A stretch of 64,000 bases of DNA from Neoarius graeffei. Its lineage: Eukaryota > Chordata > Actinopteri > Siluriformes > Ariidae. The stretch covers positions 33,152,760 through 33,216,759 of the forward strand of contig NC_083576.1 in assembly GCF_027579695.1 (NCBI RefSeq), given 5' to 3'. Below are positions 1-10,645 of this stretch, piece after piece. A program made the position numbers and the translations under genes. Every line of letters starts with the position of its first letter. Position 1 is the stretch's first letter. The notes below the pieces were generated by a model. It was given only the letters and a program-made list of their open reading frames with translations. It had not been told where the DNA came from and made no database searches.

Positions 1-175
1 TAACCTTCCCATTTTCTTTTTAAATTTTATCCACCTCTTATTGTTTTAATGCTCTGTTGTTAGTCTTGTGTTCTTATTGATTTTATATGTACTGATGTAA
101 AGCACTTTGAGCATTTTATGTAATGAAGATGCTACAATATAATAATATTTTACCAATTTTTATTATTATATCTAA
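1..175 (+). repeat. possible 3' end of an old LINE
   Basis: The stretch with TAAAGCACTTTGAGC at about 98-112, followed by an A/T-rich run, resembles the 3' untranslated end of fish non-LTR retrotransposons, where a line about a growing cell of AAGCACTTTG precedes a short A-rich tail. No coding sequence is visible and no target duplication was found. This is a resemblance call only. Confidence 0.22.
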
Positions 176-239
176 TGTGAAGGCTGGAACTGATTTTCTT
201 TGGCAAGGCATCTGATGTCAGATGGTACAGATGATGATG

Positions 240-1966
240 CTACTCGCAGCTGGTTTTCCAAGTTTGGGTCAGTCTTGAGCGGAACCAATTCTTTACAAGG
301 GTCAGTTTTGAGAAGAACTGCTCACAGCAGTAGGTTGTCCCAAACAGTGATGCAAACTTCAGTGCATGTCTCCTCAGAATGGGAAAATCCTCAGGACGCA
401 CATACAGTTTGTAGAACTCAAGCAGAGGAAGGTTGTTGTACCTAGCTTTGAGCTCATTGTTGCTTTGCAGCTCAATGATTTCGTGCTGTAGGTTGTCAGG
501 CACATCAGCTGGTTCCACATTGAATGGTGTTGCAAATATGTTCAGGTCCTTCTCGTAACTTCTCATCAGCTGGAACCTCTCTCCAAAGGTCTGGAGTAGT
601 TTTGCACACTCCCCAGCATATTCAGATGTCACAGCAGGCTTTTGTTCTTGCAAAGTAGGAAAGTCCACAGTGTTTCCCCTTTCCAGTTGCACTTGCCACA
701 GCTTCAGTTTAGCTTCAAATGATTTCACATTTGAAAACAGTGAGCTGAAAAGCTGGTTGGGACCTTGGAGCTTAACATTCAGTTCTGAGAGGTACTTGGT
801 AATGTCCACCATGAAGGCCAAATCACACAGCCACTTGCTATCACTGAGTTCAGCGACTGGTTTGCCCTTCATCTCCATGAACTGCTTTACTTCTTCCCTC
901 AAGTTGTAGAAGCATGCAAGCATATCTGTACGACTCAACCACTGCACCTCACAATGGTAAACCAGGTCTCCATACTCTGACTCAAGCTCACTCAGTAGCT
1001 CTTTAAACTGGCAGCTGCTAAGTCCAATGCTTTTAATGAATTTGATAGTGGAAACAACAGTAGTCATCACATTATTGAGCTTCAGGGAATGTGCACACAG
1101 GCTCTCTTGGTGTATGATACAGTGGCACACAACCAACTCATTTGGATCCAGACTGAGACGACTCATTTCTTTTTTTAACCAACGCAGTCAATCCTTTCTG
1201 CACACCAACCATGGCTGGGGCTCCGTCTGTCGCCAGTCCACTTAACTTGTCAAACTGCAGGTTGAATTTGTTCATAGCCAAAACAACTTGCTCAAACAAA
1301 TCCTCACCTTTGGTAGTGCCATGCATGGCTTGCAAAGACAGCATTTCCTCCCGCGTATCAAACTCAGCTGTAATCCCACGCACAAAAATGGCAAGATTGG
1401 GCAGTATTTGTGATGTCTGTTGTCTCGTCGCCGGCTAATGAGAAAAACTGAAAATCCCTCGCAGTATCCTTCAGTGTTTTCTCAATGTCTTGTGCCATGT
1501 CAGTAACCTGATCAGAGATGGTTCTTCGAGACAAACTGACACTTTGGAAAAGTTTCACTTTGTCCGGTGCGAGCAGTTCCACGGCAGCGACAAGGCACTC
1601 CTTCACAAACTCCCCTTCTGAATGTGGTTTCAGTTTCTTAGTGATTAGCTCACTTACCACAAAACTAGCCTGTGTAACGTTTTCTTGGTTACCTTGAGGT
1701 CTTGTGAATGTTGCTTGTTGGGTGCCCAAACTCCGCCGAAGAGCATTAATTTTATCCACACACACTTGTCCTTTCAGCTTATCCAGGTTGCCATGTTTGA
1801 TGCTGTAATAAAGCTCCAGATTAGCCTTTTTCATCACTGCAAGTGCTTCCCCACAAACTAAGCAAATGGGCTTGCCTTTTACTTCTACGAAAAAATAATC
1901 GTTTGTCCATTTTTCCTGAAAAGCGAGACATTCAACATCTACCTTTTCTCTTCTTCATACTCACCA
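240..1966 (-). pseudogene. hAT-superfamily transposase, frameshifted (GTF2IRD2/ZBED-like type)
   Basis: Read on the minus strand, three overlapping frames (1364-1837, 1138-1383, 240-1166) together give most of a hAT transposase. The N-terminal part at about 1840-1870 has a CLVC zinc-ligand pair. The middle frame boundary carries LAGDETTD, the region of the first catalytic aspartate. The next frame has GLATDGAPAMVG, and the last frame ends in the hAT dimerisation segment (FASLFGTTYCCEQFFSKL). Frames break near 1370 and near 1150, and another break lies upstream of 1837. Such transposases normally cut and paste DNA in the nucleus, and the same family gave rise to the host protein GTF2IRD2. This copy cannot make a single protein. 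Its terminal repeats were not recognised. A domesticated gene is unlikely because of the frameshifts. Confidence 0.8.
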
Positions 1967-2146
1967 TGGTGCGTTTTGGTGAAATCGTTACAGTCTGTCT
2001 ATGCCCGCTAAATGACGTGATGTGACCACGCATGATCACGATCTGCTCATGTGGGGTTCAGGACCCTGACCTTGGCCCGGAAAGACAACCACTCGCCTAT
2101 TTTATTAATTGCAGTCTCATTTTTTCTGATTTAATTACACACACAC

Positions 2147-2153
<7 letters not shown>

Positions 2154-2229
<76 letters not shown>
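2154..2229. repeat. compound microsatellite (TA)n(GA)n
   Basis: About 24 TA units run directly into about 13 GA units. Apparent open frames across it are artefacts of the dinucleotide repeat. Confidence 0.95.
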
Positions 2230-2234
<5 letters not shown>

Positions 2235-2237
<3 letters not shown>

Positions 2238-2830
2238 TGATTCCACGCTTATGGGTACTGAAATGGGGACATGAACTTATTTTTAAAAATTCACCTAAAA
2301 CCATTTCTTTTTTACCATCAGGTCACAAAACATGTAATCTTTAATGAATGATATGTTAAAAGATAACTTTAATTTTCTGAGATGTAATAAAAACAGATTT
2401 ATATGCCAAAGTCAGAACGTAACAGAAGTGTTGTGGACATATATATTCTCAATTTTAACAATGTAGAATTACTTTTTGAAACATAGGAAGGTGATGTTTT
2501 AGCAAATATAATTAATAAACATGTGTAGTAGAATAAACATACACATTCTTTCAATAAGATTAACATGGTATATAGCTAGATTGTAATTAATTTGTAACAG
2601 ACGTGAGATGGACAATCGTAACAGAAGTAATGTAACAGACATCATTTTGGAACTCATAGGCTTGACTTTGGCATATAAATATGTTTTTATTACATCTCAG
2701 AAAATTAAAGTTATCTTTTAACATATCATTCATTAAAGATTACATGTTTTGTGACCTGATGGTAAAAAAGAAATGGTTTTAGGTGAATTTTTAAAAATAA
2801 GTTCATGTCCCCATAAGTGTGGAATCACTC
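2235..2830. mobile_element. non-autonomous DNA transposon (MITE) with very long inverted repeats
   Basis: The arms 2235-2413 and 2663-2830 are inverted copies of each other: the left runs from GAGTGATTCCACGCTTATGG to ATGCCAAAGTC, the right is its near-perfect reverse complement. The left arm has about ten extra bases near 2255. The unpaired centre is about 250 bp. No coding capacity is present. The superfamily is not determined; no clear target duplication is visible beside the microsatellite. Confidence 0.8.
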
Positions 2831-2898
2831 ATATAAAAAATCTCCTTCTCACCCCCGGGGGGGAGGTGGTATCCATGTCATCCTCAAGCTCGGGTCCT

Positions 2899-4683
2899 CT
2901 ACCAGAGGCCTGGGAGTTTGAGGGTTCTGCGCAGTATCTTCGATGTTCCTAGGACTGCGCTCTTCTGGACTGAGGCTTCAGATGTTGTTCCTGGGATTTG
3001 CTGGAGCCACTCTCCCAGTTTGGGGGTTACTGCCCCAAGTGCCCCCACTACCACGGGGACCACGCAACCCTTGACCTTCCACATCCGTTCCAGCTGCTCT
3101 TTCAACCCTTGATACTTCTCAAGTTTCTCATGTTCCTTCTTCCTGATGTTGGCGTCAGCTGGGATCGCCACATCTATCACCACCACCCTCTTCTGCTCTT
3201 TGTCCATCACCACTATGTCCGGTTGGTTAGCCAGGATCTGTTTGTCAGTCTGGAAGCTGAAGTCCCACAGAACCTTGGCCCTGTTGTTCTCAGCCACCTT
3301 CTGTGGTATGGCCCATTGGGACTTGGGTACTTCTATTCCATACTGGTTGCAGATGTTCCTGTATACTATCCCAGCCACTTGGTTGTGCCTCTCCATGTAC
3401 GCTGATCCAGCTAGCATCTTACACCCTGCTACTATGTGCTGGACTGTTTCAGGGGCTTCTTTGCACAGTCTGCATCTTGGGTCTGATCTACTCTGGTAGA
3501 TCCTGGCCTCTATGGCTCTTGTGCTTATGGCCTGTTCTTGTGCTGCCATGATTAGTGCCTCTGTGCTGTCTGTCAGTCCTGCATTATCCAGCCACTGGTA
3601 GGATTTCTTGATATCAGCCACTTCCTCTATCTGACGGTGGTACATACCATGTAGGGGTTTGTCTCTCCAGGTTGTCTGTTCCTCCTCCTCCTCTGCACTC
3701 TCATCAGGGTTCTGCTGCCTGAGACATTCACTTAGCAGTTCATCCTTTGGGGCCATCTTTCTGATGTATTCTCGGATTTTCGATGTTTCATCCTGGACCG
3801 TGGTCTTGATGCTCACTAGCCCTCGGCCTCCCTCTTTCCGCTTAGTGTATAGTCTCAGGGCGCTGGACTTGGGGTGGAACCCTCCATGCATGGTGAGGAG
3901 CTTTCTAGTCTTGATATCTGTGGCTTCTATCTCCTCCTTTGGCCAGTTTATGATGCCAGCGGGGTATCTGATGACTGGTAGTGCATACATGTTGATGGCT
4001 CGGACCTTGTTCTTACCATTCAGCTGACTTTTCAGGACCTGCCTTACTCTCTGGAGGTATTTGGCTGTGGTTGACTTCCTTGTGGCTTCTTCATGGTTTC
4101 CATTAGCCTGTGGGATGCCAAGGTACTTGTAGCTGTCTTGGATATCACCTATGTTGCCCTCTGGTAGGTCAATCCCCTCAGTCCGGATGATCTTGCCTCT
4201 CTTTGAGACCATCCGGCCACACTTGTCCAATCCGAATGACATCCCTATGTCATCGCTGTAGATTCGGGTGGTGTGGATCAGCGAGTCTATTTCTCGCTTC
4301 TTCAGCCAGTACGTATGGATCATATCGGGGCCTGGTGCTGTCCAGCTCTTCATCTTTGACACTCTTTCTTGGACGTCTGCCATTGAGATGGTTACTGGTT
4401 CTTGTTCTGGGAGGTTGCTGTGGTCAGCTCTTAGGTCCACTAACCATTGGGCATCGGTGTTGTGTGATGCCTTTCTTTCCCATATGTCTCTCCAGTATTT
4501 TTCCACCTCAGCTCTTGGTGGGTCTGACTGGTTGTTGTTCCCCTGCCACTGAGAGTACACCTTGGCTGGTTCAGTGGAGAACAGCTTGTTTATTCTCCTG
4601 GCCTCTCCTTCCTTGGTGTATCTCCTCAACCGGGTGGCCAGAGCTGTTAGTCGCTGTTTGGCAGTTTCGAGTGCCTCTGGTAT
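2899..4683 (-). pseudogene. R2/Hero-type LINE C-terminal half with internal deletion of the reverse transcriptase core
   Basis: The frame starts in an RT N-terminal region (RYTKEGEARRINKLF, then WTAPGPD at about 4330). Near 4300 it jumps straight to post-catalytic RT sequence (MSFGLDKCGRMV, YKYLGIPQ), so the palm with its xxDD box is missing although the frame stays open. Downstream are a CCHC finger (C-x2-C-x8-H-x4-C, about 3425-3480) and a restriction-like endonuclease (QPDIVVMD and VVVIDVAIP, about 3160-3230), the arrangement of the R2/NeSL/Hero group. These LINEs nick a target with the C-terminal nuclease and prime reverse transcription there. This copy has an apparently intact nuclease but no polymerase. 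The 5' end stops at a TA microsatellite at 4686. Clade assignment is from motif order, not from a tree. Confidence 0.8.

Positions 4684-4685
<2 letters not shown>

Positions 4686-4741
<56 letters not shown>
4686..4741. repeat. (AT)n microsatellite
   Basis: Uninterrupted AT dinucleotides separating the LINE remnant from the next element. Confidence 0.95.
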
Positions 4742-4744
<3 letters not shown>

Positions 4745-5557
4745 AGTGGCGGCTGCTGGTTTTTAAAACAGGGGAAGCCCATTTTACGCATTCATCGTAA
4801 AACCGGTAGGCCAGATATCAAAGCATAGAAAGGTGTGCCCCATTAGCATAGTGAACTAGACAACCCTACCTAGTGGCAGAAAGTATTTTTGCTTGTACAT
4901 TTCATGTTATAATCTGGCTTGCCAGGCTAGTGCCTCATATTCTTAATCAAAAATATCAAACATCCAAAAATCACTGGCTATTCAATGAAGAGCCTTGAAC
5001 ATCATACCCTGATATGCAACACAGAGTCTTTAACACAACACCCAGCTGTGCAACACATCCTTGAACATCTTCTGCAACACAGTCTGGAAATTCATAATCA
5101 GGTAGGCTATGCAACACACAGAACCTTGAATATTATACCCAGGTATAACCTATAACACAGAGCCCACCATTCTCTTAACATTACTGAACAATATACACAC
5201 TTCAGATTCATGAACATGAACACTATTTATACACAAATTCTGCCCTCCGCTCCTTTTCCAGAAAATGGTCTGTGACCCTGTCATACCAGCTGGTTGTGCT
5301 TTCCAGAGACTTTACCAATTTCTGTTAGCAGCTAGCACTGCAGATCCCAATAAGGCTCAAGCTAGCCTACAACCAGATTGAACTACAAATGAAATAAACG
5401 AGTGAATTCATGAATGATCAAACTGATAGAATGGATGAAAGTTAACAGAGCACAACGAGTAATATGTAGTGAAAATTCATTATGTCTGATAATTATAACT
5501 ATTCTTTTAAGTTCGTTTCTTAAGACACGTATTTTTAAGTATGTTACCTCGCTTGTT

Positions 5558-5590
5558 GACAGTTTCGGCGAACACTTCCGCCTTCTTCAA
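5558..5590 (-). ncRNA. hammerhead-ribozyme-like motif of Penelope copy 1
   Basis: Minus-strand counterpart of the motif at 8900-8932: a UUGAAGA box in place of CUGANGA, a GGCG/CGCC stem, then GAAA and CUGUC. Penelope-like elements are known to carry minimal hammerheads in their terminal repeats. Confidence 0.55.
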
Positions 5591-5639
5591 AACAGTCACC
5601 AGATGTCGAGTGGTGACGTGCCTTATCAGCTGATGTACT

Positions 5640-7520
5640 CTATGGAGGCGTGAACGTCCCGCCCAATTTGACAGGTAGTCCACGCCTCCTGCTGTCAGGT
5701 CGCTGCCCCAGGACGGCGCTCCAGGTGTGTGACAGCGCGTACGCTCCCTCATCCCGGTTCATCGTCCTCTGTGCCCGCTTACGTATCTCCACTGCCTCCA
5801 AAATCCAACGCTGGTATCTATTCTCTTCAGCGCGAATGACTCTGGCCTCTTCCCAATTCATAATATGATTTTGTCGTTTGCAGTGGTCTGAAATGGCTGA
5901 TTTTAAGTTTTCTTGGCTTGCTTTTTCTTTTTCGGATCTTGTGAGTCTTTTTGTTGTTTCTTTTTCACATTCTAATTGGTGTTCTTTCCTGCGAGTGTGG
6001 AAGCATCTGCCCGTTTCACCAATATAGACTTTATTGCATGACCGGCAAGGAATTTCATATATGATATTGCATTTATTGTCCAGTTGTATTTTATCTTTGG
6101 GGTGAACTAGCAGCTGTCGGAGGTTCTTGTATGGTTTGACCGGGGTGTTGATGTGGTATTTCCTCATGGATCGTTGGATGCGTTCTGTAACTCCTTTTAT
6201 GTATGGTAATGTGACAAAGCCCCGGTTTGTTTTTTCTGTGTTTTTTCTTGTCTGTTTGTTTCTTTCCTTTTTTTGTGTCTGTGATTTTCCTTTTCGAATT
6301 GCCCACGGTGGATATTGGCAGATTTTAAATCCTGTTGGATGTGTTGGTCCTCCTCCTGTCTGTCTTTCTCCTCCGTGATGTTCTGTGTTCGGTCGTATAG
6401 TGTTCTGATTACTGACATTTTGTGTGCGATGGGATGTTCAGATGTCCAGAGAAGATATTGGTCGGTATGTGTAGGTTTTCTGTATGTTGTAATTCTAATG
6501 TTCCCTTCTTCTGTGTGGTGTATTTTTAGGTCCAGAAATGCTATTGTCTTGTCCGTTTCCTCTTCGTGTGTGAATCTGATGTTGCCTGTCTTGTCTATGG
6601 AGTTTAGATGATCCGTGAGTTGTTGTGTGTGGCCTGTTTTGGTTATTTCAAGAATGTCATCAACATATCTTTTCCAGAAGATAGGTTTGCAGTCATCCGG
6701 TGCTGTTTCTATGGCTCGGGTTTCCAGATCCTCCATAAAAAAGTTGCATAGAGTGGCAGATAGCGGGTCCCCCATTGCAAATCCCTCTTTTTGTCTATAG
6801 ATTGTACCTCTGTATTGGAAATATGTGGACGTGGAAATGAAATGTAATAGTTTTGTTATGTCCTGTGCTGTAAGTTTTGTACGTTTTTTCAGGGTTCTGT
6901 CTGCTTTTAACCGGTTTTCTACTATGTTAAGAGTGTTTGTGACCGGTGTTTTTGTAAAGAGGGATATGACGTCATGTGATACAAAGATTTCATCCTTTTT
7001 TATCTTGATTTCCTTTAGTTCTTTCGCCAGTTGTTTTGAGTTTTTGCAGTGGTATTCCGTGAGTCCAAGGAGTGGTTTAATTATGTCTGCCAGTGTCTTG
7101 GAAAGGTTGTAAGTAACTGATCCTATACTGTCTACTATGGGTCTTAGTGGTGCTCCGGGTTTATGAATTTTCGGTGTGCCGTATATCCGGGGGGTGATGT
7201 CTGCTGTGGGGATGAGGTGATTGTATGTTTGTTTATCAATTTTGTTGTCATCCATTAACGGTTTGAGTAATAGTTTTAGTCTTTTTTTCTTTTCCTCCGT
7301 CGGGTCTTTTTTGAGTATTTCATATGTGTATGGGTCCGTGAACATTTCATTCATTTGTTTTTCATATTGAATAGTGTCCATAATAACCGTGGTCCTCCCT
7401 TTATCAGCCGGTAGTATTGTTATTTTCTTGTTCTTTGCGAGTGTTCTGATGGCTTCCATTTCCTGTTTAGTTGTGTTTCTGGGTGGCAGTTTAGCTGAGG
7501 TGAGGATGCCTGCTAAAGGA
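5640..7520 (-). pseudogene. Penelope-like reverse transcriptase/GIY-YIG protein, copy 1 (frameshifted)
   Basis: Minus-strand frames 6197-7459 (extending openly to about 7520) and 5640-6167. The first has a Penelope-type N-terminal segment (ITILPADKGRTTV), a palm with FAMGDPLSATLCNFFME, and RYVDDILEI with the catalytic YVDD at 6656-6667. The second has the GIY-YIG nuclease (YEIPCRSCNKVYIGETGR, then RRKEH). A frameshift near 6310 separates the two parts, whereas copy 2 is continuous there, so this copy cannot make the fusion protein. The 5' end is truncated at the junction with copy 2 near 7520. The protein would prime reverse transcription at a nick made by its own nuclease. Confidence 0.85.
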
Positions 7521-8850
7521 TGACGTCATATCCCTCTTTACAAAAACACCGGTCACAAACACTCTTAACATAGTAGAAAACCGGTTAAAAGCAGACAGAA
7601 CCCTGAAAAAACGTACAAAACTTACAGCACAGGACATAACAAAACTATTACATTTCATTTCCACGTCCACATATTTCCAATACAGAGGTACAATCTATAG
7701 ACAAAAAGAGGGATTTGCAATGGGGGACCTGCTATCTGCCACTCTATGCAACTTTTTTATGGAGGATCTGGAAACCCGAGCCATAGAAACAGCACCGGAT
7801 GACTGCAAACCTATCTTCTGGAAAAGATATGTTGATGACATTCTTGAAATAACCAAAACAGGCCACACACAACAACTCACGGATCATCTAAACTCCATAG
7901 ACAAGACAGGCAACATCAGATTCACACACGAAGAGGAAACGGACAAGACTATAGCATTTCTGGACCTAAAAATACACCACACAGAAGAAGGGAACATTAG
8001 AATTACAACATACAGAAAACCTACACATACCGACCAATATCTTCTCTGGACATCTGAACATCCCATCGCACACAAAATGTCAGTAATCAGAACACTATAC
8101 GACCGAACACAGAACATCACGGAGGAGAAAGACAGACAGGAGGAGGACCAACACATCCAACAGGCATTAAAAAACTGCCAATATCCACCGTGGGCAATTC
8201 GAAAAGGAAAATCACAGACACAAAAAAAGGAAAGAAACAAACAGACAAGAAAAAACACAGAAAAAACAAACCGGGGCTTTGTCACATTACCATACATAAA
8301 AGGAGTTACAGAACGCATCCAACGATCCATGAGGAAATACCACATCAACACCCCGGTCAAACCATACAAGAACCTCCGACAGCTGCTAGTTCACCCCAAA
8401 GATAAAATACAACTGGACAATAAATGCAATATCATATATGAAATTCCTTGCCGGTCATGCAATAAAGTCTATATTGGTGAAACGGGCAGATGCTTCCACA
8501 CTCGCAGGAAAGAACACCAATTAGAATGTGAAAAAGAAACAACAAAAAGACTCACAAGATCCGAAAAAGCAAGCCAAGAAAACTTAAAATCAGCCATTTC
8601 AGACCACTGCAAACGACAAAATCATATTATGAATTGGGAAGAGGCCAGAGTCATTCGCGCTGAAGAGAATAGATACCAGCGTTGGATTTTGGAGGCAGTG
8701 GAGATACGTAAGCGGGCACAGAGGACGATGAACCGGGATGAGGGAGCGTACGCGCTGTCACACACCTGGAGCGCAGTCCTGGGGCAGCGACCTGACAGCA
8801 GGAGGCGTGGACTACCTGTCAAATTGGGCGGGACGTTCACGCCTCCATAG
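7520..8850 (+). pseudogene. Penelope-like reverse transcriptase/GIY-YIG protein, copy 2 (5'-truncated)
   Basis: One continuous frame runs from the junction to the stop at 8850. It holds the RT palm (MGDLLSATLCNFFMED, with Leu where copy 1 has Pro), RYVDDILEI with YVDD at 7828-7839, a basic linker rich in Lys/Thr/Gln, and the GIY-YIG nuclease (KVYIGETGRCFHTRRKEH at about 8464-8520), then a C-terminal domain. Fingers and the N-terminus are missing because the copy starts inside the RT; the first in-frame ATG, at 7720, lies in the palm, so no functional enzyme is expected. Coding identity to copy 1 is very high by eye, pointing to recent origin from one source. Confidence 0.85.
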
Positions 8851-8899
8851 AGTACATCAGCTGATAAGGCACGTCACCACTCGACATCTGGTGACTGTT

Positions 8900-8932
8900 T
8901 TGAAGAAGGCGGAAGTGTTCGCCGAAACTGTC
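8900..8932 (+). ncRNA. hammerhead-ribozyme-like motif of Penelope copy 2
   Basis: The sequence has UUGAAGA (CUGANGA with C to U), one extra A, a GGCG/CGCC stem closed by about eight bases, then GAAA and CUGUC. The bases TGTT before the core can pair with AACA after it as a short stem I. This order matches the minimal hammerheads described for Penelope-like elements. The C-to-U change and the extra A may weaken it. Confidence 0.55.
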
Positions 8933-9362
8933 AACAAGCGAGGTAACATACTTAAAAATACGTGTCTTAAGAAACGAACTTAAAAGAATAGACACAACGA
9001 GTAATATTTACATTTATTTACAGAGTAATGTACAGAGACATCAATGAGAAGTACCATTTATATGAAAAGAAATTCGGACAGCACTTTGGCACACGACTAC
9101 ACTTTCTCGACATCCGCTAGGGACTGACTGATCATACTTCCGTGTTCCTCGCCGAAGTACCGCCGTCCTCATGTCTTTCAAACGCTACCTCCAATAATCC
9201 TTTATCAGCCCGGCTTCTTGTCCCTCCCACTGTCTCGTTTAGTCCCAGAGAAGCCCGGCTTCCCTGGAAGTGACGATTTTGTTGATTTTAACCAATAACA
9301 ACTAGCCGAAATTGGCTGTTCAGAGCCGTCTCGTAGACTGCAACGGATACCCGGCTGCCAGT

Positions 9363-9454
9363 CAGTGTTGCCAGATACTGCTGACGTTTTCCATCCCAAA
9401 GTATGTTCAAAACCTGCCAAAATGCACTTAAAACTGCCCAATCTGGCAACACTG
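9363..9454 (-). mobile_element. 92-bp hAT-type miniature element, copy A
   Basis: Inverted ends cagtgttgccagat / atctggcaacactg and a perfect 8-bp target duplication ctgccagt (9355-9362 and 9455-9462). The 8-bp duplication and CAG...CTG ends indicate hAT. It is one of five copies in the window (others at 23381, 43771, 50079, 58272). Confidence 0.88.
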
Positions 9455-9756
9455 CTGCCAGTCCATAGAGCCCATTGAAATAAGAAAGGTTACAGCCTGG
9501 CAGCAAAGGTGATTCTCGTAGCGAACTGCAAGTTCGTCACACATCACTCAAATAAGTTACAGGATAGTTATGAACATAAATACAATCTTGGGCATATATT
9601 ATGTTATGCAAGTTATTGTTTTAATGAGAATTCAACGTCGTAGACGCCGCAGTTTGGGGAGAGAATTTTAGGGGAAGCTCGGCTTCCCCTGTTGTCTCTG
9701 AGAAATCGCCCCTTATACACATATACACACACAATTTTATAGTGTGTGAGTAATTA

Positions 9757-9832
9757 TGAAATCATCTTGCGGGCCGGATCAAACGGTCTCGCGGGCCGTA
9801 TATGGCCTGGAGGCTGGATGTTCCCTACCCCT
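9757..9832 (-). mobile_element. hAT-Charlie-like terminal fragment
   Basis: Read in reverse this begins CAGGGGTAGGGAACATCC and continues with GGCCCGCGAGACC and GGCCCGCAAGATG, as in termini of Charlie-type hAT elements. Only one end was found. Confidence 0.35.
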
Positions 9833-10640
9833 GGCCTACAGGCATGATTTTTGGAGGTGGGAGGAAACCAAAGATCCCAGAGGAAACCAAGGCAAACACA
9901 GTGTTCCAAGCTCAAGATTGAATCAGAGACAATTGATCTGCAAGGTGGCAATGTTACCTGCTCCACTATTGCTATTGGCACTAATCGGGGGCCAGAGACA
10001 ATTCTACAGTGGGGTTGTGGCTACTAGTAGTCTTCACACTTTTTTTTTTTTTTTGGAACATAGAACAATTGATCAACCCGGCATAGACTTGACCATACAC
10101 ATGCAACAATTAACTCCCAGTAGCCATATTAGCACAACTCCTTTTTAAGTGGCTACAAAACTTCAGTTGTGGAAATAATAATAAACAGGGTTGGGGGTTT
10201 TTAAAGCTACTTTTTAGAAAATTAAAATGTAAAACCATTGATATGGTGAAGCTTTCAGTAAAGAGACATTTATTTTGCATTTTGGGAAGGAGTCTCCAGT
10301 GTGCACATTGTAACAGTCAGAGGTAAAGCTGTTCTTTAAGAACAAACTTCAGGAGTAAGGACTGCATTTTGAGGCTTTCCACAAACATGACAAGCTGCAT
10401 GTCTGTATTATTTACTTGTGTTATTAAAGGTGCTGACTGCAAAGTCATCTGAATTTTTTTTTTTTTTATTGTGCATAGCATTTTCCTATGTCTCACAAGA
10501 ACAATATGTGAACAAAAGGTGATCATTTTGATGTGCTGAGGGTCACTTTTCTCCATTTTGAGACCATTTTCCTACCTCTTGATGTAAACAGTATGGCCCT
10601 ACAGAAACAGCTGAATGCAAGGAGGTTTAACTAATTAGCA
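9833..10640. other. stretch without a recognisable gene
   Basis: The segment 9837-10000 (gggaggaaaccaaag and following) looks like a very decayed minus-strand SINE body. A T-run lies at 10041-10056. Nothing else is recognised. Confidence 0.3.
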
Positions 10641-10645
10641 TAACT

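Larger units (their letters stand above)
5451..9007. mobile_element. Penelope-like element pair, head-to-head, with 15-bp target duplication
   Basis: The 15-mer cacaacgagtaatat occurs at 5451-5465 and again at 8993-9007 and brackets one insertion, 5466-8992. Inside are two copies of the same Penelope-like element pointing away from each other: copy 1 on the minus strand (about 5498-7520) and a 5'-truncated copy 2 on the plus strand (about 7520-8992). The copies are nearly identical where they overlap. Copy 1's outer end has about 32 extra bases (5466-5497) that copy 2 lacks. Because one duplication encloses both, they arrived as a single insertion. This inverted partial-dimer form, with a short asymmetric tail, is known for Penelope-like elements. 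Confidence 0.88.
4744..9714. mobile_element. hAT-like non-autonomous element split by a Penelope insertion
   Basis: The left end begins CAGTGGCGGCTGCTGG and soon contains ACAGGGGAAGCC. The right end, read in reverse, begins AGGGGCGATTTCTC and soon contains ACAGGGGAAGCC, a hAT-style terminus. The flanking 8-mers (atatatct and atacacat) match at only 5 of 8 positions, so the target duplication is weak. Left part (4742-5450): no gene, but a degenerate GCAACACA-rich repeat at about 5000-5160. Right part (9008-9714): no gene. The 5466-8992 insertion is younger. Confidence 0.4.

Noticed and set aside
2032..2274. Open frames with runs of alternating Tyr and Ile
   Set aside because: Produced by TA microsatellites (also at 4686 and 42653); no coding evidence.
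7695..8369. Minus-strand frames opposite Penelope copy 2 (and plus-strand ones opposite copy 1)
   Set aside because: Antisense shadows of the RT/nuclease frame; low-complexity Phe/Ser-rich translations.
9205..9441. A conserved peptide-like frame (GGFKCILAGFEH...) recurring in five places
   Set aside because: It coincides with the 92-bp hAT-type miniature element; similarity follows from the repeat, and the frames start and stop differently in each copy.
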